A stretch of DNA of 64,000 nt, from the NCBI RefSeq assembly GCF_014066305.1, contig NW_023501063.1:186001-250000 (forward strand). The letters are read 5' to 3'. Within the stretch, counting starts at the first letter, position 1. Each line of letters starts with the position of its first letter. This document shows, piece by piece, positions 48,101 to 61,417 of this stretch. The translations under genes and the position numbers were made by a program. The DNA is from Letharia columbiana. Taxonomy: Eukaryota > Ascomycota > Lecanoromycetes > Lecanorales > Parmeliaceae. The notes beneath the pieces were generated by a model. That model ran no database searches. It saw only the letters and a list, made by a program, of their open reading frames with translations, and was not told the origin of the DNA.

Positions 48101-49169
48101 TTTTCTTTATATTCTATAATTAAATTAAATTAATAATATTATTTTTATAAAGTAAATATATATCTAATAGCGCTATATCTCTTAATATAATAATTAATTA
48201 TAATATTAATTATAATTTATTAATATATAATATTATTATTTATTAAAGTTATTAACTCGATAATTATAAAAGCTTAGAAAATTCTTAATAATTTATTAAT
48301 TATTAATTTAGACTTATTTAAATTATTAAAGTAAAGTAAAGATAAGACTTCGCGAAGATAAAGATTAGAAGATTATACGCGAAGTTTAAAAAGTATAATT
48401 ATAAATAAGAAAAGTGCGTAATTATATTAATTATATATATCTAAATTAAATAATAAATTAATTATATATATTAATTATATTATTACTAATTAGACTTTAA
48501 AGTTTATATATTAAAGAAAATTCGCGAATAGTAGAGATTAATAAATTTAATTATTTTTTAAATTATATTTATTTAAATAATAAAGAAGATCTTAATTTAT
48601 ATAACTTTAAAATCGATTAATTCGCTTCGAATTTAATCTCTCTATACTATATATACTTTAAGAAGCTATAAAGATAAAATTAGCGAGTAATTTTAATAAT
48701 ATAACTTACTCTTTAATAATTATAAATAAAGAAAATTATTAACTAATATCTAGCGACTTAATTATATATATTTTATATAAAAAGAATTACTTTATAATTA
48801 AAAGATATATAGCTTTTTAGATAATTATAATAAGATATAAGTTTATAAATAATAATATAGTATTATTAAAGTCTAGACGTAGTTTTTATAAAAAGAAAAT
48901 ATATAATAAATAAAAGAAAAACTATTCTAAGTTAAGAATAAGATATTCTAATTATTATTCTATTTATTACGCTTAATTAATAATATTTAACTATTATACT
49001 TAATCTAATAACTTTATATATTTTATATTTATAGAATAAAACTTCTTAAATCAATTTAAATATAGATATATATTTATAAAAATACTACTACTTTAATAAA
49101 AGAGGCTTTCTTATTCTAAAATCTATATTAAATTAAAGATTATATTTCTATATTCGATAGCTTTAATTT

Positions 49170-49880
49170 CTATAGTTATTATTAATATCGCGATTAAATT
49201 TATATAATAATAATACGTCTTTCTTTATTAGCGGTATATCTCTATATTCGATAGCTTTAATTTCTATAATTATTATTAATATCGCGATTAAATTTATATA
49301 ATAATAATACATCTTTCTTATTAGCGAGTATTCTCTATATTTAATAGCTTTAATTTTTATAGTTATTATTAATATCGCGATTAAATTTATATAATAATAA
49401 TATTCTTTTTCTATATTTAATATTTAGCTTTAATTTTCTATAGTTATTATTAATATCGCGATTAAATTTATATAGTAATAGTATACCTTTCTTATTAGCG
49501 AGTATTTCTATATTTAATAGCTTTAATTTCTATAATTATTATTAATATCGCGATTAAATTTATATAATAATAATATATCTTTCTTATTAGCGAGTATTTC
49601 TATATTTAATAGCTTTAATTTCTATAAGTTATTATTAATATCGCGATTAAATTCATATAATAATAGTACATCTTTCTTATTAGAGTATTTCTATTTATTC
49701 GATAGCTTTAATTTCTATAATTATACTATTAATATCGCGATTAAATTCATATAATAATAGTACGTCTTTCTTATTAGCGAGTATTTCTATATTCGATAGC
49801 TTTAATTTTAATAGTTACTATTAATATCGCGATTAAATTTATATAGTAATAATATATCTTTCTTATTAACGAGTATATTA
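49170..49880. repeat. 92-bp tandem repeat, eight units (copy 3)
   Basis: The marker 'ATCGCGATTAAATT' occurs eight times at roughly 92-bp steps with small indels. Copies 1 and 2 have five and three units. Confidence 0.8.
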
Positions 49881-50389
49881 ATAATCGTAAATAGCTAAAA
49901 TATAATAGAAAATAGTAGATAACTCTTAATAATATTCGATTTTAAATCTATAGCTTCTTTATCTTATCTAGAAGTAAAGATATTTATATCTAGAATTTAA
50001 AATAAGTAAATTCTAATATATAGTTAATAAATATCTAGATATAAATCTTCTAATACTTCTCGCTAAGCGTTTAACGCTTAAAAGAAGAATATTAATCTTT
50101 AATTACGCTTATATAAATCTTTTAAAAAAAGCTATATATTAATAGAAAGTCTTAATTTATATTAATTTTAATTATAAAGATAATTATAATTATAATTCTT
50201 AAATATAATTAGATATATAAGTTATAAGACTTATTACTAGCTAGTAAATAAAAAGATTAAATTCTATTAATTATTCTATTTAATATCTTATTTATTATAA
50301 AAATATAGAGTTATCTTTTAAAAGCGAAACTTTAAAGATAATAGTTAAATAATATAATATATATATAATATAAAATCTTATAAACTACG

Positions 50390-52470
50390 CGCTAAAAGGG
50401 AAGCTTTAAAATTATAAAATTAATTAAAATTTAATAGCGATAAATCTCGCGTAAAGCTTAAGCTATAGCTCGCGTTAATAATATATAATAAGAATAATAA
50501 TAGCTAGAAGAATATATTATCTAGTTTTTATTAATACTTTAATATTATTAAAGTAAAGACAATATCTATTAAAGCGATAACGATATCTATTAAAGTAATA
50601 GCGATATCTATTAAAGTAGCGGCGATATCTAATAAACGCTTTATTATAACGCTTTTAAATAGATTATTATCTCGCGTAATCTAAAATAATATTAGCTTTT
50701 TCAAGAAGCTATTAATAATAAATTAAATATATATAAATTAAGCTCTTTACGCGGTCTATCTATATATTAACTTAAAGTTATTAATAAATAAAAAATAAAT
50801 ATATAACTTAATATCTATATTATACTTTAAATATTATTATAATAATATTAGATTATTTAAATAGAAGTTTAAGATATAAAGAAGATAGTCTTATAAGAAG
50901 AAGAGTTAATATAAAAAAGAAAGTCTTAGAGAGAAGAGAAAGCTTAGATATCTATCGCGTATATTAAATATTTAGATTATTTTAAATTATCTAAGTTTAT
51001 TTTAAGTATTAATAGATAATACGCTTTCTCTTTAATTTTAAAGATTTAAGTTTAAGCGAATTATATTTATTAAGCGTTATTATCTAATATAATCTTATCT
51101 ACTTTTATAATATTTATAATTATTATTATAAGCTTATATAGATTAAAAGATAAGATATCTAAAAGAGCGAATTAATAAATAATTATCTTTATCTAATTTA
51201 ATTAAAATAAAACTATTATAACTTATTAAAATTTTCGCGTATTTTCATTTTTATTTTCTTTTCTTTATATAAATAATTATTCTTTTAATTTAAAAACTAT
51301 AATTAAAATAGTATATAATATATATTCTCTATATTTCTAACTTCGATACTTACTAGAATTAATATACTTTTTAATAAAATAAAGTATTAATTAAAATTAA
51401 GTATAGTTTAATATTTATAAATATTTATATAAACTCTTTAATTTCTTTATATATATCTATTAATTTATCTTTTTATAGCGATTAAAGTAGAAGATATTAA
51501 GTCTAATAATTTATTATAATAAATATTAAATATTAATAATAATAATAATATTAAAGAGTCTTAATATAGATTAATTAGACGATAATTAGATCTTTAATTA
51601 AAATAAAAAGCGAAGAATAAGCTTAATAAAAATAAAAATATTAAGAGATCGCGATAGCGAATAAATATATTTATATTTAAGAAGAAACTAATTAAAAAAG
51701 TAAAGAAAGTTAATATATTAGTTATTAATTACGCTATAGTCTATAATAAGTATAAAACTAGATATATTAATATATCGTAATTAAAATAGAAGTAAGCTTT
51801 TAAGAAAATTAGATAAAATATAATAGATAAATAATAAGTAGTTTCTAATTCTAGTTATTATTCTAGTAGACTTATATTTTAATAATATTATATAAAAAAA
51901 ATACGCGAGCGTAATTTAGAGAAAGTCTAGAGTTTCGCTTATCGCGCGAATTATTATATATATAAATAAAGATAAAAGCTCGAATTAGAAGAAAATAAAT
52001 AATATCGAAGCTAAATAAGATATAAGTATTAAGAATAATTTTATTATACGCGCTAATAATTAAGTAAACTTTATCTTTTAAGCTACTTAAAAGCGCGATA
52101 TAGAATTTAATAATAAGCTTTATTATAGTTTAAATATAATAGTATTAACGCGTTAGCTAATAAGTATTAAGCTATTATAAAAATCTTAAAATATTAAATA
52201 TAATTATATTTAAAAGATAAAATTATAAATCTTTATTAATATATAATTAATTTAATATATAATAATAAAAAGTTTATTATAAAAGCTACGCTATCTAAGT
52301 TAAACTTTAATCTTAATTATTACTCTTACTATTATATAAGTAATATAAAGCTATCTCTTATTTAAGTATATCTAATTCTTAATTCTAATTATTATTATAG
52401 ATATCGTTAATTTATTCTAGAATTATTAAATATACTTTTATATACTTTTTATATCTTATCTTTTTTTAAT
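50390..52470 (+). repeat. Internal direct repeat unit 1 (copy 3)
   Basis: This matches ~52,935-55,035 at an offset of ~2,538 bp ('GCTATAGCTCGCGTTA' at 50,461 and 52,999). It contains a 21-bp minisatellite at 50,555-50,636. Confidence 0.6.
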
Positions 52471-52934
52471 TAGATAGCGATTAAACTCTAAATTAAAATA
52501 AATACTTAGAAGAGAAAAGTTTATAAGTACTTAATTATATAATTTTATTTCTTTTATACTTTTTATAATTACTTAAGATAATTAATAATATATAATTATA
52601 TCTTATAAGTTATATATATAATAATTAATTAATAAATTAACTAAATTATATAAAGATAAATTTATTTTTATTTTTAATTTAAACGACTTAGCTAAGATAA
52701 TTATAAGATTTAAATTCTTTTTCTATAATATAACTCGCTTTTTATATATTATATAAAGATAAATATTTATTTAAATAGAAATTATTAGAGCTAATTATAA
52801 AGCGTAATAATAAAAGATTTACTCTTAAACTAACGAATTAGAAAGACTTCTATTATCTTATATAATACTTTAAAAGTAAATCTTTAAATATAATAGCGCT
52901 TTAATAGATTTTAATTAAGTATAATCTAACGAAT

Positions 52935-55035
52935 TAGACGCTAAAAGAGAAGCTTTAAAATTATAAGATTAATTAATTTTTAATAATAATAAATCTCGCG
53001 TAAAGCTCGAGCTATAGCTCGCGTTAGTTATATATAATAAATATAATAATAATTAGAAGAATATATTATCTAATTTTTATTAATATCTTAATATTATTAA
53101 AGTAAAGGCGATATCTATTAAAGTAGAGATAATATCTATTAAAGTAATAGCGATAGCGATTAAAGCGATAATAATATCTAATAAAGACTTTACTTTAACG
53201 CTATATCTAGCACTCTAGAATAGTATTAGCTTTTTTAAAGAGCTATTAATAATAGATTAAGCGTATATAAATTAAGCTCTTCGCGCGATCTATCTATATA
53301 TTAGCTTAAAGTTATTAAAAGATAAAAGAATAAATATATAACTTAATAACTATATTATACTTTTAATATAATTATAATAATATTAGATTATTTAAATAGA
53401 AGTCTAATATATAAAGAAGATAGTTTAATAATAAGAAGAGTTAATATAAAAAAGAAAGTCTTAGAGAGAAAGAAGAGGGGAAGAAAAGCTTAGATATCTA
53501 TCGCGTATATTAAATTTTTAGATTACTTTATATTATCTAGCTTAAATTAAATATTAATAAAACGCTTTCTCTTTAATTTTAAAGATTTAAATTTAAGCGA
53601 ATTATATTTATTAAGCGCTATTATCTAATATAATCTTAGCTACTTTTATAATAATTATAATTATTATTATAATTTATATAGATTAAAAGATAAAAGATTT
53701 AAAAGAGCGAGCTAGTAAGTAATTATCTTTATCTAATTTAACTAATATTAAACTACTATAACTTATTAAAATTTTTATATATTTTATTCTTACTTTCTTA
53801 TCTTTAAGTCTTACTATCTTTATAGAAATAATTATTCTTTAAATTAAACTCTATAATAATATACTTATAATAGCGCGTAATATATATTCTCTTTATTTCT
53901 AATATCGATACTTACTAGAATTAACGCACTTTTTAATAAAACAAGCTTTAATTAAAATTAAGAATAGCTTAATATTTATAGATATTCATATAAGCCCTTT
54001 AATTCTTTTATATATATCTACTAATTTATCTTTTTATAGTAATTAAAGTAGAAGAGATTAAGTCTAATAATTTATTATAATAAATATTAAATATTAATAA
54101 TAATAGCGATATTAAAGAGTCTTAATATAGATTAATTAGACGATAATTAGACTCTTAATTAAAATAAAAAGCGAAGAATAAGCTTAATTAAAATAAAAAT
54201 ATTAAGAGATCGCGATAGCGAATAAATATATTTATATTTAAGAAGAAGCTAATTAAAAAAGTAAAGAAAGTTAATATCTTAGCTATTAATTACGCTATAA
54301 TTATTAAAAAGTATAAAGTTAAATATATTAATATATCGTTATTATAATAGAAGTAAGCTTTTAAATAAATTAGATAAGATATAATAGATAAGCGATAAGT
54401 AATTTCTAGTTCTAATTATTATTCTAGTAAACTTATATTTTAATAATATTATATAAAAAAAAGTACGCGAGCGTAATTGCGAAGAAGTCTAAAGTTTCGC
54501 TTATCGCGCGAATTATTATATATATAAATAAAGATAAAAGCTCGAATTAAAAGAAAATAAATAATATCGAAGTTAAATAAGATATAAGTATTAAGAATAA
54601 TTTTATTATACGCGCTAATAATTAAGTAGATCTTATTTTTTAAGCTATTTAAGAGTATAATATAGAATTTAATAATAAGCGCTATTATAGCTTAGATATA
54701 ATAATATTAACGCGCTAATTAATAAGTATCGAGCTATTATAAAAATCTTAAAATATTAAATATAATTATATCTAAAAGATAAAATTATAAATCTTTATTT
54801 ATATATAATTAATCTAGTATATAGTAATAAAAAGTTTACTATAAAAGCTATATTATCTAAGTCGATATTTTAATCTTAATTATTATTATCGCTATTATAT
54901 AAGTAATATAAAGTTATCTCTTATTTAAGTATATCTAATTCTTAATTCTAATTATTATTATAGATATTGTTAATTTATTCTAGAATTATTAAATATACTT
55001 TTATATACTTTTCTATATCTAATCTTTTTTTTATA
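52935..55035 (+). repeat. Internal direct repeat unit 2 (copy 3), terminal
   Basis: This second unit's right end coincides with the element boundary next to the monooxygenase tail. A shorter 21-bp array lies near 53,100-53,190. Confidence 0.6.
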
Positions 55036-55040
55036 TATTT

Positions 55041-55340
55041 GAACGCGTTTGTTGCTGTCAGCTGTTGGGCTTTGTGAATCAAAACATTCGTCACAGACCT
55101 GACTGGAAAGCGGCTGCAATAAAGCCAAGCACCGTTCAAGCTAGTTAAGGCAAATGGCTTTGGCAGCACGATGCAGAGGACTATGCATATGAGAATTATG
55201 GGAAAACCACTTCTACAGACGAACCTTTTCAAAACACGAACATCCCTCCAAGATATACCTACAAACCCTGGAGCATCCAGGAGCTCTTGTCGATTGAAGG
55301 AAAGCCAAAGGACGTAGAAAATGACGGGGACTGGTCCTAG
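55041..55340 (+). pseudogene. FAD-dependent monooxygenase, C-terminal fragment
   Basis: The frame ending at TAG 55,338-55,340 reads 'RHRPDWKAAAIKPSTVQAS', a TAA stop at 55,146-55,148, then 'GKWLWQHDAEDYAYENYGKT', 'NTNIPPRYTYKPWSIQELL' and 'DVENDGDWS'. The W-x-x-H/N-D-A-E-x-Y-A-Y-E-N-Y block and the final E-x-D-G-D-W-S are typical of the C terminus of fungal salicylate hydroxylase-like enzymes. The internal TAA could come from CAA by a CpA-to-TpA change. Strand and order agree with the N-terminal fragment at 44,862-45,182. The intervening ~150-200 residues are absent. Confidence 0.8.
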
Positions 55341-55996
55341 TATTTCGAAGCATTGGTGATGCTCTCTGTCCTCGAGTCTCCTCGACGGGTCTCTGTCAAC
55401 CGGACTAAGGATTGATCAGGAAGATTCTGAGGGTGACTTCACCAACTGCGGGGCCAAGCCTCTCTACTGTATAACCTATATCGCCCAACGTTCTGACAGA
55501 TGACTGACATATGGTGAAGATGAATGCACAAGCTGTCGTTGTCTTCAGAGTGGGGATACCTTAGAAAAGTGCGCCTCTGGAAGCTGAAATGTGTACCCCT
55601 GAGGCGCGAAGCTTAATCGAAAAGTCAATTTTCCTATGTCCCGCCTTTTAGCCTCAGTTTACTTACTTTACTTTCCCATTGTTCGTCATTCTATATGTCA
55701 TCTGTGTAGGTTACCAGTGGGCATTGATGATAATTGCGTGCGGCTTTTGTTTTCTCGATTCTATCTTCTGTACATAGCATCATCACTGTCGCTTCCATTT
55801 GTACTTAATCCCATTTAGCGTTCCAAAAGGGCCACAGGCCAAGCAAAGAAGCCCGAAGAACTACTCTATTTGTTTTGCGCCCCGAAGAAATCCGAAGTCA
55901 ACTTGACGGAAAAAGAAATTATTACATCAAGCTGAGCCATAAAGTGTTGCATCCATCTTGATTTGAAGATTCAGCACTAGCCTGTGGGCCGGCAGG
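55341..55996. other. Intergenic upstream of the ZIP transporter
   Basis: About 655 bp, normal composition, no supported gene. Presumably holds the ZIP gene promoter. No zinc-responsive element was identified by eye. Confidence 0.45.
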
Positions 55997-57277
55997 ATGG
56001 AGGACGTGCAGGCCGTAGCCAGTGTTGTCGCTCGAGGAGCACTTCAATTGGCGGCGGCGGCGTCCTCATCAGCAGCAGCAACAGTTACTGCGAAGCCTGC
56101 TTGCAACTCGGACAACGACTATGATGGGCGCATAGGTCTGCGTGTCTCAGCCATCTTCGTGATACTGGTTGGCTCAATGTTTGGTACTCTCAGCAATCAT
56201 CATCCAGCGCATCTACCAATTGATCACTAACGACAATAGGGGCCGCCTTTCCAGTCTACGCGGGTCGCCATCGAGGCGTAGGCGTTCCGGAATGGGCGTT
56301 TTTCATTGCGAAATACTTTGGCTCCGGCGTCATAATAGCCACTGCATTCATCCACCTCCTCGCTCCCGCCTGCGATGCCCTTACAGACCCTTGCCTCAAG
56401 GGCCCGATAACGGACTACGACTGGGCCGAAGGTATAGCACTCATGACGATCTTTGTGCTCTTCTTCATCGAATTGATGGCCATGCGCTTCGCTACATTCT
56501 CCTCGTTCGGACATACCCATGACGACGACGAGCAAGACGACCACGGCCTCCAAATCCGCACCACCCGCTCCCCTTCAAACGGCCAAAAACATACACCAGG
56601 CGAAGACCACCTCTCCCACACCCGCGAGCACATCGACCACGATGATCAAGACAACCCTACCTCCCAGGAACCAGCCATCCACACCAAACCCGACAAACCT
56701 CCGCACGAAGTAGAAGACTACGCGGCGCAAATGACCGCAATATTCATCCTCGAGTTCGGCGTGATATTCCACTCCATATTCGTTGGCCTTACCCTCGCAG
56801 TCGCAGGACAAGAATTCGACACCCTCTACATAGTCCTGGTATTTCACCAAACGTTCGAAGGCCTGGGTCTCGGGTCTCGATTAGCGGCCACGCCCTGGCC
56901 GAAATCGTCACGGTGGACCCCATACCTATTCGCACTGGGGTACGGTATATCAACGCCGGTCTCCATGGCAGTGGGCTTGGGGGTCAGGGAGACGTATTCG
57001 CCGGGATCGCAGACGGGACTTATTGTGGAGGGCGTGTTTGATAGCATTAGTGCGGGGATATTGATATATACGGGGCTGGTGGAGCTGATGGCGCATGAGT
57101 TTATGTTCAGTAGTGTGATGAGGAGGGCGAAGCTGAGGGTCGTGATGGCTGCGTTTGGGATGATGTGTTTGGGTGCTGGTGAGTCCTCGGCCACCTCCCC
57201 CCAAAGGGCACTCGGCGATTGGCAAAGGTACTGACGTTTGAGTAGGTCTGATGGCTCTTTTGGGCAAATGGGCTTGA
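55997..57277 (+). CDS. ZIP family zinc transporter (Zrt1/Zrt2-like), plasma membrane
   Basis: Exons 55,997-56,183; 56,240-57,178; 57,246-57,277 give 385 aa. ZIP proteins import Zn2+ (sometimes Fe2+) into the cytosol. TM1 starts at ~48 ('GLRVSAIFVILVGSMFG'). 'IATAFIHLLAPA' lies in the second membrane segment. A His/Asp-rich cytosolic loop spans ~153-220 ('HTHDDDEQDDHG', 'HLSHTREHIDHDDQD'). The metal-site helices are 'HSIFVGLTLAV' (H240) and 'HQTFEGLGLGSRL' (H265, E269). The tiny last exon encodes 'LMALLGKWA', the usual ZIP C terminus. Introns are 56 and 67 nt; the first has a CACTAAC branch site. Confidence 0.92.
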
Positions 57278-57761
57278 AATATATTCGAAAAGAATAATCA
57301 CTATACTATTCCCAACTATGTTTCTTGTCCATCCGCATCACACCGCCATGCGGCTTCCACGCTCCAAATATTGAAGAAGAATTGGTGGAAAGGAGGCAGC
57401 TTTTTTGGAACGTCGGCAGGTTCAGCCAGATTAGAGCGGGTGGCAGTCGCAGATCACTTTGATCCCGCATGGAACGGACATTTGCTTGACTGCTTTGATT
57501 AAGGTTCTCCTGCCGAGAATGGACAGCTGCCCATGAATATCTTGGCGGCTTCGTACGCCACCTATATCAACGTCTTTGAAGAGCGGTAACAAGCGAAGAC
57601 CCGAGCTGACTTCGAGGCAAAGATGCTGCTTCCACTGCCTGTCACCTCCGAAGTCAATTCAGTAATTAGGGCTTGGAACCTGTCTGTCCCGTATGACGAG
57701 TGCACCATCCCCAGAGTTGAGTTCAGCGTCAAAAAGAGGTTCAATAACAGTGGCTCCACTC
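57278..57761. other. Intergenic between convergent genes
   Basis: About 480 bp. No supported gene; 3' flanks of the ZIP and SAM37 genes. Confidence 0.5.
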
Positions 57762-59225
57762 TCATAAACCCCTTCTCTCCCCAACACCCTCAATGTCAAC
57801 CTCCACCCCGACCGGCACCCTCCCCTCCGCTGGCGGAACCCTGACTTCTTTCTTCGGCTCCCCAAAATCCAATCCCGCAAACATAGCACCCGCTTCGCCC
57901 ATATCTGATAAGTTCCGTTTCTCTGGCTCTTGCTTGCTAAGGTTGGAGTAGAGGAGGTAGCTGGCTATAGCTGCGACCGCCCCGGCGCTTGCTAGCAAGG
58001 GTGGTAGAAGTGTCGATGTGAGCGAGTGTGGTGGTGCGTCTGTTGAATGTTGTGGCTGGGTAGATGAGGTGGTGACGATGGTGCGTTTGTAGAAGGGCAC
58101 TGAGTCGAACGTGCTGTTGAGGATGCTTGCGCCTGCTGAGCTAAGATTTTGTTCGGGGGCTCTCCAAGGCAGTCCACTCTCATTTTCTCCTTGAATCATG
58201 GCGGACTGCTCTCCTGTCGAGCTCAGTAACGCATCCTCCACCGTTACTTTCCCGCCAAAGACCTCCTTGACTCCGTCTTCCACGTATTTGCACAAGTCAG
58301 GATACCTCCCCCGCAATCCCTCCGCAAGCCACGATAACGGCATTTCCGGTATAAAGGCCAACGAAAGATATCCCAGCGCCACACAATCCAGACTCGACGC
58401 TCTCTCATCGCTCAACATCCATTTCTTCTTTCCCAAAAGTTGCTCCAATGGTTTGAACGCCGCATCCACCAGCGCATCCAACTTGAACCTGGCACTCGAT
58501 TGCTTTTCCTTCATCAGCCCCGTCACTGTGGGCCGAGACGTCCGTAATGATTGCGGTATGAGATCCGCAGCTTTCCTGCTGCTTCTTCGTTCCTCATCTA
58601 GAGTGTCGAGGTCTAGAGACGAAAGGCCCATATGCTCGGTCCGCGCTTTGGCGATTGTCCGTCGCTGAGGTGGAACAAAGTATTGGGTTGGCCATTGGAG
58701 GATTGAGGAGTAGGCGGTGCGGGTTTTGGAGTAATTTTCGCTAGCGACATAGAGGGAGAGATCGAGGAGGGGGTGGGCTTGGGAGGTAAGGAAGGAGGAG
58801 AAGCTAGAACGCGAGACGATCAGCTGTGGATCCTTGAATGTTGAGGAACTAGATCAATTACGCGGTGACGTCTGCCCTGTCTTTTGGGTTGGAAAATTGC
58901 CGGTCTATATCCCAATCTCCATCAGACCTTTTGCGTAGATAGTCCACGATGTTCTCGAAGCCGCCAATGGTCGCCGAGCCATCTTGAAGCACCGGTAGCT
59001 CCTCTGTCACCTGTCTCAGTACATATCTCCACCCAAAGCGATACACAGGTCGCAGCGTGTGGTGGCTCACGGACTGGTAGGACTCAATGTGGCATCAGAA
59101 CTCGCAACGAGGACCCATTGATCTCGAGGTAACGCCTGGGCTAAGTATGCAATGGCGGTAAGACAATGCGGATCGATTGAGGGTAGGGAGAAGGCTGGGC
59201 CCCAGATATGGAGCTCGAGAACCAT
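57762..59225 (-). CDS. SAM37: Sam37/metaxin, mitochondrial outer-membrane sorting and assembly subunit
   Basis: Sam37 is a peripheral subunit of the SAM complex, which inserts beta-barrel proteins into the mitochondrial outer membrane. Exons 59,225-59,075; 59,003-58,862; 58,803-57,762 give 444 aa. The N terminus 'MVLELHIWGPAFSLPSIDP' and 'ELPVLQDGSATIGGFENIV' form the thioredoxin-like Tom37 N domain. 'PLLDLSLYVASENYSK' and the helical 'LDALVDAAFKPLEQLLG', 'SLDCVALGYLSLAFIPEM' segment are the metaxin GST-C-like domain. A hydrophobic segment at ~363-387 ('PPLLASAGAVAAIASYLLYS') is a candidate membrane anchor. Both splice joins restore family residues ('SPTKELPVL', 'ADVTAFSSFL'). It is divergent from the monooxygenase gene, ~207 bp between starts. 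Confidence 0.92.
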
Positions 59226-59432
59226 TGCCGTCTGCTCAGAGCCTGAGATGTGGGCCAATATTGTTTTGACCGTTTGCCAAGCAATTCGGAGAAAGGTTTA
59301 TCCTAGAGTATGAATAGAGTTTCTCTCGGAGCCCCTCCCCTCGCTCGCTCCCCAGACGGATTTCCCGAGCTCCCATATTGAACCAACACTAGCTCATAGA
59401 GTCGCTTTGCTGAAGAAGTGATCACGCCAAAG

Positions 59433-61234
59433 ATGCTTTACACGAGTCAGGGTGATAGTGAAAGTGCAGTGACTTCCAGTGAACTGCCGGTAAAGAGCAA
59501 CGGGCCTCTGTTCACGGGACCTGCTGAGAGTCTCAGATCCCATCCTATCCAACCCGAAGTCTCAACTTTCTGAAGGCGTTGCCCAGAACAGGAGGGAGCG
59601 CCAAGGCATCTTGCGAAATCAACAACCTAAGTCCTTCTTCACTCGCTCTGAATGTCTTAGTCGTGGGTGCTGGTCTCGGCGGCCTAGCCGTCGGGATTGC
59701 GCTGGCACGAAAAGGTCATGCGGTCACTATATTCGAGCAAGCGCCTCAGATGGGTGAGGTAAGAACCTCTGAGATCTGAATAGCAAAGCTAGAAGCTGAC
59801 AGCATGGTAGGTTGGTGCCGGCATACAAGTACCGTCCAATGTCAGCAGGCTGCTCTTACGATGGGGCCTGGGGCCTTTACTCGACGGCAAAGTTGTCGAG
59901 CCGAAGGATATATCTTTTCGGCGTTGGAAGAATGGCAACGTCATTGGCTATACGAACTTGGTTCCTCACTTTCACGACACATTCGGGGCTCCGTACTACG
60001 TCGTTCACCGGGCTCATCTCCACGAATCAATGCAAAGATTGGCCAGGGAGCTTGGTGTTAGAATCCTTACTGCGAGCAAAGTGATGAATTATGACATGGA
60101 CGGCCCGTCTCTGACCCTCCAGGACGGATCCACTTTCGGGGGAGACTTGATAGTAGCGGCTGACGGTATGTGAACCAATTCTGGAGAAGCAAAAGCTGCC
60201 GCGTTCTGATCAAGGAATCTCGAAGGAATTAACTCTGTTTCCCGTAAAACGATTCTAGATGGCGTCGATAGAGTTCCACTTAGAACAGGATTCGCGGCTT
60301 ATCGGGCAACCGTAGGTGTCGAGAAAATCAGAGAGGACCCTGCTGTCTCTTGGATACTGGAGAAGCCAGGCATGAATGTCTGGTAATTCACTCTGACCAA
60401 GCAATCTCATTTCCAGAATTGAAGCCAACATCCAGTTTCATTAGGATTGGCGAGATGCGTCACGTAATGACCTACACAATAGCTGGGGGAAATTCCTTCA
60501 ATATGGTTCTCTCCCATCCGGAAGAAGAAGATCCAGAGACATGGGATCAGGGCAAGGCCTTAGAAAGCATGAAGGACCATTTCAAAGGATGGGATCCGGC
60601 GTAGGTTGGTCACTATGACTTTCATAGCGTAACTGACAGACGCACTATAGTCTACTGAAACTCATCGCCATGATCGAGAAGACAATGAAGTGGCCGTTGA
60701 TGACCGGAGCCCCGGTCGAGAAGTGGGTCGCACCCACTGGCAAATTGCTAATGCTGGGGGACGCTGCTCATGCTATGCTGCCATACATGTCACAAGGTAA
60801 GCCTCGATCCAAGTGACGAGAATGTATGTGAAACAGGATCAAATGTCCACTGACTGTATTGAACAGGCGCCGCCATGGCCGTTGAAGACGCCGCTGGCTT
60901 GGCTGAAGCCATAAGTATGATCGGATCGAAGAGTCAGCTACAGATAGCGTTGAACGTTTTCGAGACCATCCGAGTCAAACGCGCAAACCAGATGCAAGAA
61001 GCCAGCCTCATAAACGGTAAGCTGTGGCACTTTGCAGACGGTCCCGAACAGGAGGCTCGTGATATTGCTATGCGCCCTGAGGTCGAGGGCCTTCACTTCG
61101 ACGAGAGTCCGAATCAATGGAGTGATCCTGTCACCCAAGATTGGTGCTACGGATATGATGCAGAGGAGGCCATGGCCAAGGCTATGAGTAGTGCTTTGGC
61201 TAAAGCCAGCCTCCCAGCAAGTGTTAATGATTAA
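59433..61234 (+). CDS. FAD-dependent monooxygenase (salicylate hydroxylase-like, class A)
   Basis: It hydroxylates an aromatic substrate using FAD, NAD(P)H and O2; the substrate is unknown. Model exons: 59,433-59,451; 59,592-59,758; 59,811-60,165; 60,226-60,382; 60,445-60,600; 60,651-60,796; 60,867-61,234, total 455 aa. GxGxxG is at G32-G34-G37 ('[19 protein letters not shown]'), followed by 'VTIFEQ'. The '[16 protein letters not shown]' helix, the DG motif '[14 protein letters not shown]' and the GD motif '[19 protein letters not shown]' (D322) are all present, so the catalytic framework is intact. Every internal splice joins family residues in frame. The first exon (seven residues from ATG 59,433, donor GTGATA, 140-nt intron) is least certain, because exon 2 has no in-frame ATG. 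Convergent with the O-methyltransferase, 183 bp away. Confidence 0.88.
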
Positions 61235-61417
61235 ATAGAAAGCAACGGCCATCACTAGAGCCACTTGTGATCCTGCTTCAAGCTCAGACGTCACTCTTCA
61301 GCTAGCCTCGACAAGAGGATCGTCTCAGTGAATCTGACATCTTACCCATCATGTGCACAATGGTCGATAATAGAACGAAGCTAGCGACAAGACTCTGAAT
61401 TCTATCGGAAAGGCCCA

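Larger units (their letters stand above)
45225..55038 (+). repeat. AT-rich decayed repeat, copy 3 (inserted in a monooxygenase gene)
   Basis: About 9.8 kb aligning with 10,950-20,280 in the same orientation. It lacks the first ~850 bp of copy 2 and carries a longer minisatellite. A ~40-bp A-rich filler (45,183-45,224, containing a run of eleven A) lies between the truncated gene and the start of similarity. Copy 3 retains more C and G than copy 2 at matching sites (for example CGCGACTT near 47,580 versus CGACTT near 13,290). It is therefore the least decayed copy and the best basis for identification. No ORF survives. Confidence 0.85.
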
